From positions 78,505-142,504 of the forward strand of contig JBKECN010000011.1 in assembly GCA_047974565.1 (NCBI GenBank): 64,000 nucleotides of DNA, written 5' to 3'. The notes under the pieces are model-generated. The model was not told the DNA's origin. It was given only the letters and a program-made list of their open reading frames with translations, and did not search any database. Positions 33,880-42,765 of this stretch are shown here, in pieces. Made by a program: the position numbers and the translations under genes. The stretch is from JBDIAG01 sp047974565. GTDB lineage: Bacteria; Actinomycetota; Actinomycetes; Actinomycetales; CAWJMD01. Position 1 is the first letter of the stretch. Each line of letters starts with the position of its first letter.

Positions 33880-33979
33880 TTCCGTTTCTCCATCCGGGCA
33901 GGCTCGCCCGACTCATGTTGTTGTGGGATCGACCTGATCGAATGCGCTGGCCGCCAGGTCTTGTCGAAGGCCTTACCGC

Positions 33980-34828
33980 TCAGGCGTGTGCGACGAAGTC
34001 GATGACCATCCGGTTGAACTCGTCGGCGTGCTCGATCATCGCCCAGTGCCCGCAACGGTTGAGCAGCACCAGTCGGCTGTCGGGGATGTTCGCCAGCAGG
34101 AGCAGCGAGGTCTCGTACGAGACCACCCGATCGTCACGGCCGTGGATGAGCAGGGTGGGCACCGAGATGCTCGACAACAGGTCCGGACGTACCCAGGTCG
34201 GAAGCGGTGCGCCCTGGGGGAGTCCTGCGACGTAGTTCGCCAAGTGCTCGGGCCGGGATTGGGCCGCCTCCGAGCGGGCCCGGCACAGGTCGGGGGTGGC
34301 GAACCGCTCAGTGTCGAAGCACATGATCTCGACCAGGCGCTGCATGGTTTCCGGGCTCGGATCCCGGTAGGCCTCGATGAGGATCTTCAACCCCTCGGAG
34401 GGGCCGTCGCCCGCCCCGAAGAGCGTCGGCATCCGGCCCACCGGCGGACCCATGGTCACCAGATGCGTTATCCGGTCCGGGTGTTCGGTCGCCAGCCGCA
34501 GGCAGGTCTGACCGCCCATCGAGTTGCCGACGAAGGCGGCCCGCTCGATGCCGAGCGCATCGAGGAACTCGATCGCCGCCGCCACATGATCCAACTGGTC
34601 CACCGTCGCTGCGTCCGACTCGCCCCAGCCCGGCATGTCCACCGCATACACGTGGAAATGCTCCGCGAGTGCCCCGATATTGCCGCGGAAGTTGCTCCAC
34701 CCGGTCGCCCCGGGCCCGCTGCCATGCAGCAGGACCAGCGGGTGACCCGAACCCGCTTCGTAATAGCGCAGATTCCAGCTGGCGGTGCGGACCGAGCGGG
34801 CCGCGCTCTGCTGAGTCACGTCCATCAC
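33980..34828 (-). CDS. Meta-cleavage product C-C hydrolase (BphD/MhpC/HsaD-like)
   Basis: The product is 282 aa. It begins at GTG 34828 or the adjacent ATG 34825; the GTGA overlaps the stop of the dioxygenase gene. The oxyanion motif is LVLLHGSGPGATGWSNF, which is characteristic of C-C bond hydrolases. The triad is Ser103 in FVGNSMGGQ, Asp232 in IHGRDDRV and His261 in RCGHWAMIE. It would hydrolyse the dienoate produced by the extradiol dioxygenase encoded immediately upstream. The exact aromatic substrate is not determined from sequence. Confidence 0.88.
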   Translation of the reverse strand: MMDVTQQSAARSVRTASWNLRYYEAGSGHPLVLLHGSGPGATGWSNFRGNIGALAEHFHVYAVDMPGWGESDAATVDQLDHVAAAIEFLDALGIERAAFVGNSMGGQTCLRLATEHPDRITHLVTMGPPVGRMPTLFGAGDGPSEGLKILIEAYRDPSPETMQRLVEIMCFDTERFATPDLCRARSEAAQSRPEHLANYVAGLPQGAPLPTWVRPDLLSSISVPTLLIHGRDDRVVSYETSLLLLANIPDSRLVLLNRCGHWAMIEHADEFNRMVIDFVAHA

Positions 34829-35775
34829 CGCTCACCCCCGGCTGCGGCGGCCGGCGCGTTGGTGAAGGGCGCCCCACCGAGTAGGGCATGGACGGCCTCC
34901 GGAGGTCTGTGACCCCAACTGTGCAGGGCGTCCAGCGTTGTCGGCTGCCAGGTCTCGTCGTCGATGAGCAGTCCGCCCCAGCCGTACTCGACGCTGAAGC
35001 CGGAAGGGGTCCGCACGTAGAAGCTGAACATGTGGTCGTTCGGGTGCATGCCGAGTGTCATCTCCAATGGTTGGTGGGCGTCCAGGCAACGGTCGTAAGC
35101 CAGCCCGACATCCCGGATATCTGTCACCTCGACCATGAAGTGGTGGGTGCGCTTGGTGTGTGGCATCTCCCCGAAGGCCACCGAGTGATGCCGTGGATTG
35201 CAGTGCAGGAAGATCAGATCCGCCACCACCCCGGGAGCAACCTCCTCGACGATGGTGTCCGAGATCCGAAAGCCCAACAATCCCTGGTAGAAGGCGAGGT
35301 ACTCCTGGCGGGGCACTCCTTGGGCCAGGAGCACCTGGTGCCCGGCCCCACCGGCTCCGGTGACGAACTCGCCCAGGAGTACGTCGGAGGTGAACGGTGT
35401 TGGTGCATCGGCGAAACCGGTGACCAGCTCGATCCGGTTGCCCATCGGGTCCTGCGTGATGAGGATCCGGTTCACCTGCCGGTCCGCGGCCAGGGCGGCG
35501 TCCCCCTCTCGCACGGGGACACCGGATTCGGTCAGGCGCCCGGCCAGTTCGTCCAAGGCCGCTGCGCTGGACACCTGGTAACCGCTGGCGGCCAGATCGT
35601 CGGCAGGGCCGCGTTGGATCCGCCACCGGTAGGGCTTGGCGTCCATCCGCAAGGCCAGGGCGTCCGCATTCTTGTCGGCGCACTGCATCCCGAGTAGCTC
35701 GGTGCCGAAGCGTTCCCACGCCTCGAGGTCGGGCGACTCGTAGACGACATACGCGAGTTCGCGTACTCCATTCAT
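34825..35775 (-). CDS. Type I extradiol ring-cleavage dioxygenase (BphC/HsaC-like, VOC fold)
   Basis: The product is 316 aa from the ATG at 35775, which has AAGGAG 8 nt upstream; the longer frame to 35877 adds a non-homologous leader. It is a two-domain vicinal-oxygen-chelate protein. The iron ligands of the family appear as His146 (GAGHQVLLAQG), a His at about 212 (RTHHFMVEVTD) and Glu263 (GFSVEYGWGG). It should cleave a catechol meta to the hydroxyls with O2 and Fe(II). It is coupled to the downstream C-C hydrolase by a start/stop overlap and follows the flavin hydroxylase gene, which is the expected enzyme order. Confidence 0.88.
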   Translation of the reverse strand: MNGVRELAYVVYESPDLEAWERFGTELLGMQCADKNADALALRMDAKPYRWRIQRGPADDLAASGYQVSSAAALDELAGRLTESGVPVREGDAALAADRQVNRILITQDPMGNRIELVTGFADAPTPFTSDVLLGEFVTGAGGAGHQVLLAQGVPRQEYLAFYQGLLGFRISDTIVEEVAPGVVADLIFLHCNPRHHSVAFGEMPHTKRTHHFMVEVTDIRDVGLAYDRCLDAHQPLEMTLGMHPNDHMFSFYVRTPSGFSVEYGWGGLLIDDETWQPTTLDALHSWGHRPPEAVHALLGGAPFTNAPAAAAGGER

Positions 35776-35946
35776 GAGGTTCACTCCTTGGTTGATGCTC
35801 TTGTTCCCCGCACCTGGTTGTGGCAGAAGGGGTTTGAGTAGTTGATGGGTCGTGGGCTCGCTATCGCGTCGATTCATGCGCCAGGGCCTGAGGCGCCTGA
35901 GCCGCGTCTGGTGGACCCGGCGCTCCGCGATGTAACGGGCTACGGC

Positions 35947-37512
35947 TCAGGCCGGTACCGCCAGGCCGTCGATATCGGCAGCAGCCACGAATCGATCGGG
36001 ACGGATCGCGATGGCCCGCACGCCGTACCGCGAGAACCAGGGCAGCAGAACCTCTTCGAGGTCGACGAGGTCGTCCGGAGCCTGGGTGTAGGAGGTCTTC
36101 GGCCGGACCGCGAGATAGCGCGCACCAAGCTGATCCCACTCGCGCTTCTCATCGTCGTCGAGCAGGGTCGCCGGGTCGATGTCCAGGCCGAGCAGCACGA
36201 ACTGGTCCCCGAGCAGGTCGTCCAGGCGGGCCATCCGGCCGAGCGCATCGCCGACCACTGGCTGGGGCACCATCCGCCCGACGATGCTGGCGTCGCCCAG
36301 GGTCCCCCGCAGCCAGCCGTCCACCAGCACCGGCGGCGCGATCAGCGGCGGCTCGAAGGGTGTGACCAGGCCCTGCGGAACAGCGTTCATCGCCTCGATC
36401 TCGGCCGAGGAGGCCTGCTGGGTGATCACCCTGCCCAATTGCACGGCAACGTTCGTGTAGAAGGTGGCGTTGGGGCGCCGCTCGACCTCGTACGTGTCGA
36501 GCCAGGCCTTGTCGCATTCCCCGCGCAGCACCCGGGCGAGCTTCCAGCCCAGGTTGTGGGCGTCGCGGATCCCGGTCTGCATGCCCGCTCCGGCCCACGG
36601 CGGCATGAGGTGCGCGGCATCCCCGGCCAGGAAGACCCGGCCCTGCCGCCAACTGTCGGCCATCCGGGTGTGGTGTCGGTAGAACGCCCACTGGTGGATC
36701 TCCACGTCGTCGTGCGTGACGCCCATCGCGGCGAGCAGCGGCCAGACCTGCTCGGAGGTGGCGAAGTCGCCCTGAGTCTCGTGAGGCGTGAGCGGGATCT
36801 CCCACCGGTGGTTCCCGGCGGACAAGGCGATGTCGACGACCGGACGCTCCCGGTCGGACCAGAAGGTGAGGAAGTCGCGGTCCGGCCACCACCGCTTGAC
36901 CTTGCAGTCGATGACGATCCATTGGACGTCGACGGTGGCCCCGTCGAGCGTGCTACCGATGAGCTCCCGGGTACGGCTACTCCCGCCGTCCGCACCGATG
37001 ACGTATCGCACCCGGGCCCGGTGGTGCTCCCCGGACTCCGGATCGGTGGAAGTGACGAGCACCCCATCCCCGTCCTGCTCGAGATCGACCACGGTGCGCC
37101 CGTACTCGACCCGCAGCCGGTCACCGTACTCGCCGGCGCAGTCGCGCAGTACCTGCTCCATCACCGGCTGGTAGATGTTGTAGAACCTGGACCGCGCACC
37201 GAGTGTCGAGGGCGGATGCTCCACCCGCATCAGTTCCTCGCCCTCGTAGGTGACCCACCGCAGGGCGCGCTGTGGTTCGACCACGGACGCGATCCGGTCA
37301 TCGATGCCCAGCGACTGGAAGATCCGCATGGTCCAGTCGTTGATCGTCACGGCCCGAGCACGCTGGTAGATGTCCCGCTCACGTTCGAAGACCAGCACGG
37401 ATGCTCCCTGATGGGCCAAGGTCAGCGCCGCAGTCACCCCCGTCGGCCCGTATCCGACCACCGCCACGTCCGCGTCGTAGCCCTCGCCTGTGTCGTGTGT
37501 GCCCTGCGTCAT
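35947..37512 (-). CDS. FAD-dependent aromatic hydroxylase (MhpA/PheA-like)
   Basis: The product is about 521 aa from the ATG at 37512, which has CAGGAG 6 nt upstream; the frame also opens at a TTG inside the TetR-type palindrome at 37567. The FAD dinucleotide fold is VAVVGYGPTGVTAALTLAHQ, followed by the NAD(P)H/FAD-linked DG motif in VIGADGGSSRTRELIG and the ribityl-binding GD motif in FLAGDAAHLMPPWAGAGMQ. This is the 3-(3-hydroxyphenyl)propionate hydroxylase (MhpA) type. It would hydroxylate a phenolic acid to a catechol for the next gene. Divergent from tetR. Confidence 0.85.
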   Translation of the reverse strand: MTQGTHDTGEGYDADVAVVGYGPTGVTAALTLAHQGASVLVFERERDIYQRARAVTINDWTMRIFQSLGIDDRIASVVEPQRALRWVTYEGEELMRVEHPPSTLGARSRFYNIYQPVMEQVLRDCAGEYGDRLRVEYGRTVVDLEQDGDGVLVTSTDPESGEHHRARVRYVIGADGGSSRTRELIGSTLDGATVDVQWIVIDCKVKRWWPDRDFLTFWSDRERPVVDIALSAGNHRWEIPLTPHETQGDFATSEQVWPLLAAMGVTHDDVEIHQWAFYRHHTRMADSWRQGRVFLAGDAAHLMPPWAGAGMQTGIRDAHNLGWKLARVLRGECDKAWLDTYEVERRPNATFYTNVAVQLGRVITQQASSAEIEAMNAVPQGLVTPFEPPLIAPPVLVDGWLRGTLGDASIVGRMVPQPVVGDALGRMARLDDLLGDQFVLLGLDIDPATLLDDDEKREWDQLGARYLAVRPKTSYTQAPDDLVDLEEVLLPWFSRYGVRAIAIRPDRFVAAADIDGLAVPA

Positions 37513-37566
37513 TGCTGGCTCCTGGTGTGTGTGCGGTGCGTTCGCTAGATCCGGACCTATCTTCTT

Positions 37567-37584
37567 TTGGACCGAGCGGTCCAA
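37567..37584. promoter_or_regulatory. Candidate TetR operator upstream of the FAD hydroxylase
   Basis: The 18-bp sequence TTGGACCGAGCGGTCCAA has perfect 8-bp arms around a 2-bp centre. This is the GACCG-NN-CGGTC layout of many TetR-family operators. It lies 55 nt upstream of the hydroxylase ATG and about 340 nt from the divergent TetR gene. Binding by that TetR is inferred. Confidence 0.6.
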
Positions 37585-37749
37585 TCCTGCTCTACGAGAC
37601 TGACACGGGTCCCGCCTGCCTGGGCGAAGATTCTGCGGTGCAGAAAAGGGAAGACAGAGGTACCTCGGCTGCGGCGATTCGGGCGGTTCCTGCGGAGCAG
37701 GGGTACCCGGATTCGCTCAGGGAATGGCCGGCACGCCGCCTGCCCCCCA

Positions 37750-37818
37750 CACAAAACAGGCTGTGGGTGCGATCACTGGAGGTGAGCTCCAGTGATCGCA
37801 CCCACAGCCTGTTTTGTG
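37750..37818. repeat. Perfect 32-bp inverted repeat with 5-bp spacer
   Basis: The left arm is 37750-37781 and the right arm is 37787-37818. The arms are exact reverse complements (outer ends CACAAAACAG and CTGTTTTGTG, inner ends CACTGGAG and CTCCAGTG) around the spacer GTGAG. No T-run follows, so it is not a classic terminator. It lies in the 411-bp divergent gap between the FAD hydroxylase and tetR. The rest of the gap holds only the TetR-like site. Confidence 0.95.
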
Positions 37819-37923
37819 CACGCCGACGCTCGACCATCTGCCACGATTGGCCGCTCGAGTAGGTCCGAACAGGGCGCATCGACCGCGACACCCCGGAAGA
37901 CGACAGCGGCGTACCCTCGCCGG

Positions 37924-38565
37924 GTGACCAACCAGCGGACCACGAACCGGCGGGGGCGTCGTTCCCGGGGGGAGATCCTCGAGATCGCCTCCCGCGTCAT
38001 GGCCGAGCGTGGATACGCTGCGACCACGATGTCGGTCCTCAGCCAGGAGAGCGGACTGCCCAAGAGCGCGATCTACCATCACTTCGGGTCCAAGGGCGGT
38101 GTGCTCACCGCGGTGATGTCCCGCGGGGCGTACGACTTCTTCGAGGCGATGCGTGCGGCTCACGTCGGCGGCCCCGACACCCAGGACCCGCGCGAGCGGA
38201 TGCGATGGTTCCTGGTCCGGTCCGCACAGGTCTTCCTCACCCGGGCCGACTTCCTCCGCCTGCACCTCATCCTGGTGATGAGCACGGAAGCCGCGGAGAC
38301 CGAGATCGGGGCGATGATCGACCAGGTGCGGCGAGACGGCCGCGCCTACATGAACGAGATGATCGCGGCTTCCTTTGAGCCGCTGGGCTCGACCGTGGCC
38401 CAGCGCCTGGCCGACGACCTCGACTACTTCGGGATCGCCGGCTTCGACGGAGCCTTCGTGGCCTACCAGGCCGACCCGACGCGGGATCTGGGTGCCTCGA
38501 TGGAGTTGCTGGCCGAGGCCATCGTGGCCCTGGGCGAGGCCCGGCTGGGATCAACTGAGGGCTGA
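37924..38565 (+). CDS. TetR-family regulator of the aromatic cluster
   Basis: The product is 213 aa from GTG 37924; the frame opens at 37792, but that start falls inside the inverted repeat. The N-terminal HTH is RGEILEIASRVMAERGYAAT, SVLSQESGLPKSAIYHHFGS then KGGVLTAVM (about residues 18-65), the standard TetR signature. The C-terminal ligand domain is unremarkable. Divergent position to the hydroxylase-dioxygenase-hydrolase genes and the GACCG-type palindrome in the gap make it their likely repressor. Confidence 0.85.
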   Translation: MTNQRTTNRRGRRSRGEILEIASRVMAERGYAATTMSVLSQESGLPKSAIYHHFGSKGGVLTAVMSRGAYDFFEAMRAAHVGGPDTQDPRERMRWFLVRSAQVFLTRADFLRLHLILVMSTEAAETEIGAMIDQVRRDGRAYMNEMIAASFEPLGSTVAQRLADDLDYFGIAGFDGAFVAYQADPTRDLGASMELLAEAIVALGEARLGSTEG

Positions 38566-38790
38566 ATCGTCCTCCCACCCGGAAGCGTCTGGAATCGAGC
38601 GGCCGAGACCCGGCCCCCGGTCATTCCCAGAGGGGCCTGCCGATCACCGGTGCCCTGATGCCGTCCGGCGCACCCAGCCGGTCACCGGATGCGCCGGCCC
38701 CGATGGCGCGGCCGACCCGAGGTGGACGGGGCACGCCCGGTCACCCCAATCCCGTTGTCCCGCCTGCCGTCAGGCAGTTGGCAGGCGGGT

Positions 38791-40143
38791 TCAGTCGTCC
38801 CGCTTGGCCACTGCGGGAAGCAGCATGAAGGCGCCGATCAGGAGCACCGATACCGCGCTCAGCGCGCGCAGGACCCCGAAGTGGTCACCGAGGAAGCCCA
38901 GCAAGGGCGGGCCTGCGATGAAGGCCAGGTAGCCGATGGTGGACACCACGCTCACCCGGGCCGCTGCCCGGCGGGGGTTGTCGGCGGCCGCGCTGATACC
39001 CACCGGGAAGCCGAGCGAGGTGCCCAGGCCCCAGACCGCCGCGCCGGCGAAAGCCACCGCCGCGTTGCCGAAGATCATCAGCAGGGAGCCCAGACCTGCC
39101 AGGACGAAGGTGACCCGCAGCACCTTCACCCGACCGAAGCGGTCGAGCAGCATGGTGCCGGCCAGGCGTCCGATGGTCATGAAGGTCAGGAAGGTCGCCA
39201 GGCCGAGGATGCCGGCCCACTCCGGCAGGTGGTGTCCGTCGACGAAGGCCACCGCCAGCCAGTCGTTGGCGGTGCCCTCGGTGAAGGCCGCGACCAGCAC
39301 GATGAAACCGATCAGCAGCGTGCGCGGCTCGGTCCACGCCGAACGAACGGGGGCGGGCCTGGATCCCGTGGCCGGGACTACTCGGTCCGGTGCGGAGTCC
39401 GAGGCTGAGGTGGGCAGGGCGCTGGGGGCGGCCGTCAGCGGAGTGGACGTGACGCCTTCGGCGACGGCGGGCACCTCGTCGGTCCCCGCCTGGGTCGCGG
39501 CGGCTCCCGGCGGCACGACCTCCACCCCATGCGGGACGAAGCGGCGAGTGGCCAGCACCGTGAGCAAGCCGAGGACGGCCGCCACAATGAGAAGGTGCCA
39601 GGTCAGCGGGGCTCCGAGCCGCGCCACGCCCGCGGCGACGAGCGCACCGGCCACCGTGCCGAGGCTGAAGGAGGCGTGGAATCGCGGCATGATGGTGCGG
39701 CCCAGGCCGCGCTCGACCTCCGCCCCATGCAGGTTCATCGCCACATCCCACAGGCCCATGCCGAAGCACATGAGGAAGAGCAGAGCAGCGACCAGCGTGA
39801 CCGAACCGACCGCCTGCACGGCGAAGCCGATCAGCGACAGCCCGCCCAGCAACAACGCGGCCCCGACCAGGACGGCCTTGTCCTCCCCGAGCCGCTCGGC
39901 GACCCGGCCGGCGACCGGGAGCCCCAGCAGTGAACCCACCGCACCTGCTAGCAGCAAGAGACCCAGGTTCCCCGGCGTGAGCCCCAGGATCTCGCGGGTC
40001 GCCGGGATTCGCCCGGCCCACGTCGCGAACGCGAATCCTGTGTACGCGAAGACCAGATAGACGCCCACCGTCGCGCGCTCGAGCATCGGGCCCGTGGCGA
40101 TCTGGTGTGGACGCGTCTGGTCCTGGCGAGCGGTCACGGACAT
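38791..40143 (-). CDS. MFS transporter (YbjJ-like)
   Basis: The product is about 450 aa from the ATG at 40143; ATG 40155 is 12 nt further upstream. The layout is twelve predicted helices in two halves split by a long Ala/Pro/Thr linker (about residues 215-280). The first-half loop motif reads GRVAERLGEDKAVL and the second-half equivalent reads DRFGRVKVLRV. It resembles the YbjJ/fucose-permease-like MFS subgroup. Substrate unknown. A 669-bp non-coding stretch with a LacI-type site lies upstream. Confidence 0.8.
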   Translation of the reverse strand: MSVTARQDQTRPHQIATGPMLERATVGVYLVFAYTGFAFATWAGRIPATREILGLTPGNLGLLLLAGAVGSLLGLPVAGRVAERLGEDKAVLVGAALLLGGLSLIGFAVQAVGSVTLVAALLFLMCFGMGLWDVAMNLHGAEVERGLGRTIMPRFHASFSLGTVAGALVAAGVARLGAPLTWHLLIVAAVLGLLTVLATRRFVPHGVEVVPPGAAATQAGTDEVPAVAEGVTSTPLTAAPSALPTSASDSAPDRVVPATGSRPAPVRSAWTEPRTLLIGFIVLVAAFTEGTANDWLAVAFVDGHHLPEWAGILGLATFLTFMTIGRLAGTMLLDRFGRVKVLRVTFVLAGLGSLLMIFGNAAVAFAGAAVWGLGTSLGFPVGISAAADNPRRAAARVSVVSTIGYLAFIAGPPLLGFLGDHFGVLRALSAVSVLLIGAFMLLPAVAKRDD

Positions 40144-40155
40144 GGGGCTCCTCAT

Positions 40156-40824
40156 CTGTGCTGCGGCCGGGTCGACGGCCTGGTGTGTGCTGCTGGGTGG
40201 TCAGCCGGATCGAACGGCCTGGTCTGTGTAGGTCGCCGTATCGAACGGCTAGTGGCGGCTAGTGGGTGCTGCTGTGGTGGTCTGCCGGCGCCCGGCCGTG
40301 CGTCGTCGTACGGCTCGGAGCCGGTTCCGGCCTGGTCCTGCGTGGTGGCGGGCGGGTCCAGCGGGTCCGCCTCGCCTTCGAGTCCGGCCCGACCCGGGTG
40401 ATCACGCCGACCGGCGTGGGCTGGCGCTGGTGACCGGGTGCTGAGGCGGTGGTGCTCTGGTCGGCGACCCACGAGCACCGGCCCCCGACCACTCGATCCG
40501 CCCTCACCCGCAGGTCGCAACTGCGGGCCGGGCACGGACACACCCGCCCTCGCCCGGGTGGCTGCCCAACCGGGCGGGAGCGGGTGTGACCGGACTCGGT
40601 CCGTTTCGATCGCCCCGAGCGCGATCGACCCGGAATCGAATCGATTCTAGTGTGCCTGATGCCGTTGGCGTCGTCAATGCGCTGTTCGCGCCGCCGGGCC
40701 CGGTCGGGACCTGCCCACCATTGCTGACGCGAGGCGCTGGCAACGATGCGTCAGGTGAGATCGCCCAGGCGCCGGTGCCTGGGTAAGGCTGGCCGGTGCC
40801 GCGCCGACCATGACACCTCCCGAG
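40156..40824. other. Intergenic stretch with a LacI-type operator-like site
   Basis: No convincing gene is seen; several short open frames have poor codon bias. At 40633-40649 is GAATCGAATCGATTCTA, centred on AATCGATT, which matches a site in front of the lacI-type gene at 43871-43888. Nearby at 40608-40628 is an imperfect inverted repeat GATCGC...GCGCGATC. The site is about 490 nt upstream of the MFS gene that ends at 38791. Confidence 0.5.
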
Positions 40825-42273
40825 CTAGTTCCGCGCGGACGAGGGGACGGCCAGCAGCGGGATCACACAGAGCACCGAGGCCAGCGCCATCGACACCCCC
40901 ATCAGCTCGGGACTCACACCGAACAGTGACACCAGGGGTGGGATACCGGCTCCCACGATGGTCTGCACCAGGCCCAGGCAGGCCGCCGCCGACCCGATGG
41001 CCGCGGATTGTCCGTCCAGGGCCAGGGTGGTCGCGTTGGGCAGCAGTGGCCCGGCCACCGAGATGGCGAAGAAGAGCGGGACGAGCACCCACCAGACCCC
41101 CGCCCCCAGGACGGTGGCGAGCGCGATGAGCGCGCAACTGACGATGCTCAGGGTCAGGGCCGCAACGAGCACCCGGTAGGGGCCCACGCGGGGCACCACC
41201 CGCAGGTTGATCCGCCCCAGCAGGAGGATCCCGACCGAGTTCGCGGCGAAGACGTAGCCGAACTGCTGCGCGGTAAGGCCATATCCGTCCTGCAGCACGA
41301 AACTACCCATAGCCAGGTAGAGGCTGAGCGGCTGAAAGCCGATGGCCAGGACGAGAGCCGGGGCCAGGAAGGACCGGTCGCTCAGTACCCGCCGGAAGGA
41401 GCCGAGCATCGCACGAAGGCCGGCTGCTCGCCGGGCCGCCGGCGGCAGCGTCTCGGGCATCCGGATGGCGGCCACCAGCAGGACCACCCCGCAGACCCCC
41501 ATGGTGACGAAGATGCCCCGCCAGGTGGTCACGGTCAGCAGCAGTCCGCCGACCAGCGGCGCCACCACGGGGGCGATTCCGAAGACGAGCGCGGTGATTC
41601 CGTAGGCTCGGGCCGCCTCGCGACCTTGATAGAGGTCTCGCACCATCGACCGGGCCAGCACCACCCCCGCACCGCCCCCGAGCCCGCCGAGCAGTCGCGC
41701 CACCAGGAGCAGTTCGATGCTCGGGGAGATCGCGCAGGCGAATGCGCCCAGGGTGAAGACCACGACCCCGATGACGAGCGGGAGCTTGCGTCCGACCTGG
41801 TCGCTGATCGGTCCGGCGACCACCTGGCCGAGGCCGAGCCCGAGCATCGACAAGGACAGCGACAGCTGGGCCACCGCGTGTGAGCTGCCCAGATCGGCGG
41901 CCAACTGCGGTAGGGCGGGCAGGTACATGTCGAAGGACAGCGGCCCGAAGGCCGACAGCGCGCCGAGCATGATGAGGATCCGCAAAGAGCCGACCGCCCG
42001 ACGGCGGTCCTGCGGGCTCCCGGGTTCGTCGGCCGATGTGGCAGCCGGGTCCGGGCGCGGGCCGGATGACGCCTGCCGACGAGGCCGCTCCGACTCGCCC
42101 GACAGCGTCTCTTCGGGCGAGCGGTCTGAGTCGGGCCCGGACCCGGCCGGCCCGGCCGGTGACTGGTCAGCGCCAGACTGTCCCTGGGTTGGGATACCTG
42201 CCGGGTCCAGGCCAGCCGAGGCGTCCAGGTCGTCGCTCGCCGCTGAAGGTGTCCGGCACGAAAGGTTGGTCAT
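40825..42273 (-). CDS. Multidrug MFS exporter, Bcr/CflA type
   Basis: The product is about 482 aa from the ATG at 42273; the frame is open to 42378. Residues 1 to about 95 are Ser/Pro/Asp-rich and probably disordered. The rest is a 12-helix Bcr/CflA family exporter: LSAFGPLSFDMYLPALPQLA at TM1, GPISDQVGRKLPLVIG (MFS motif A), LLGGLGGGAGVVLARSMVRD and FGIAPVVAPLVGGLLL. These pumps export drugs, sulfonamides or dipeptides by proton antiport. The lacI-type gene upstream on the same strand may control it. The long N-terminal extension is unusual. Confidence 0.85.
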   Translation of the reverse strand: MTNLSCRTPSAASDDLDASAGLDPAGIPTQGQSGADQSPAGPAGSGPDSDRSPEETLSGESERPRRQASSGPRPDPAATSADEPGSPQDRRRAVGSLRILIMLGALSAFGPLSFDMYLPALPQLAADLGSSHAVAQLSLSLSMLGLGLGQVVAGPISDQVGRKLPLVIGVVVFTLGAFACAISPSIELLLVARLLGGLGGGAGVVLARSMVRDLYQGREAARAYGITALVFGIAPVVAPLVGGLLLTVTTWRGIFVTMGVCGVVLLVAAIRMPETLPPAARRAAGLRAMLGSFRRVLSDRSFLAPALVLAIGFQPLSLYLAMGSFVLQDGYGLTAQQFGYVFAANSVGILLLGRINLRVVPRVGPYRVLVAALTLSIVSCALIALATVLGAGVWWVLVPLFFAISVAGPLLPNATTLALDGQSAAIGSAAACLGLVQTIVGAGIPPLVSLFGVSPELMGVSMALASVLCVIPLLAVPSSARN

Positions 42274-42378
42274 GATGATGTCCGCATCGTTTGTTCTGAA
42301 GATCGGGGTGAGCCGACGGCGCCGGTGCCGTGTGGGCGATGGTTGCTGGTGGTCACAGTCGGCAGACGGCTGCCTCAC

Positions 42379-42765
42379 TGGGGGTCGTGGTCCAGTCGAT
42401 TGCTGGGGCCCGGTGGGCGGTCGTCGACGCCGACGGCGGCTCGGGTGTTCAGGTTGCCAACCCGCTGGTCACGCGATTCCGAGTTCCCGACGACGCCTGG
42501 ACGCCCGGGCCGCCCACACCCCGCGCCTGGCGAGCCAGCCTGCCTGCCTGTCCGGACCCTGCACTGCCTGTCCGGACCCTGCACTGCCCGTCCGGACCCG
42601 CACTACCTGGCCAAGCGCCGCTGAGCCCTGCCCTACCGGTTCGCAACCCTGCACTCGACGAAGCTGTTCCCAGGCGTGACCTGGCCGGTCAACTCGGGTG
42701 GTCCACCCGATGGCCCAGGCGGTCCGAGACGTGTGGCAGGTCCGCCGACACCAGGGGCCTGGCGG
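42379..42765. other. Intergenic stretch between lacI-type gene and MFS gene
   Basis: No gene is convincing. It contains a short tandem repeat at 42545-42603 and otherwise unstructured G/C-rich sequence. The promoter of the Bcr/CflA-type gene probably lies at 42300-42400. No LacI-type AATCGATT site was found in this gap. Confidence 0.5.
42545..42603. repeat. Tandem repeat, 3 units of 20 bp
   Basis: The unit TGCCTGTCCGGACCCTGCAC occurs exactly at 42545-42564 and 42565-42584, with a degenerate third unit at 42585-42603. Each contains the palindrome GTCCGGAC. It is intergenic, with no obvious function. Confidence 0.9.

Noticed and set aside
35842..37548. 568-aa + strand frame opposite the FAD hydroxylase
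   Set aside because: The minus strand has clear FAD motifs throughout; the + frame is a mirror of it.
37750..37818. Rho-independent terminator
   Set aside because: There is no T-run on either side and no gene ends here; both flanking genes start outward.
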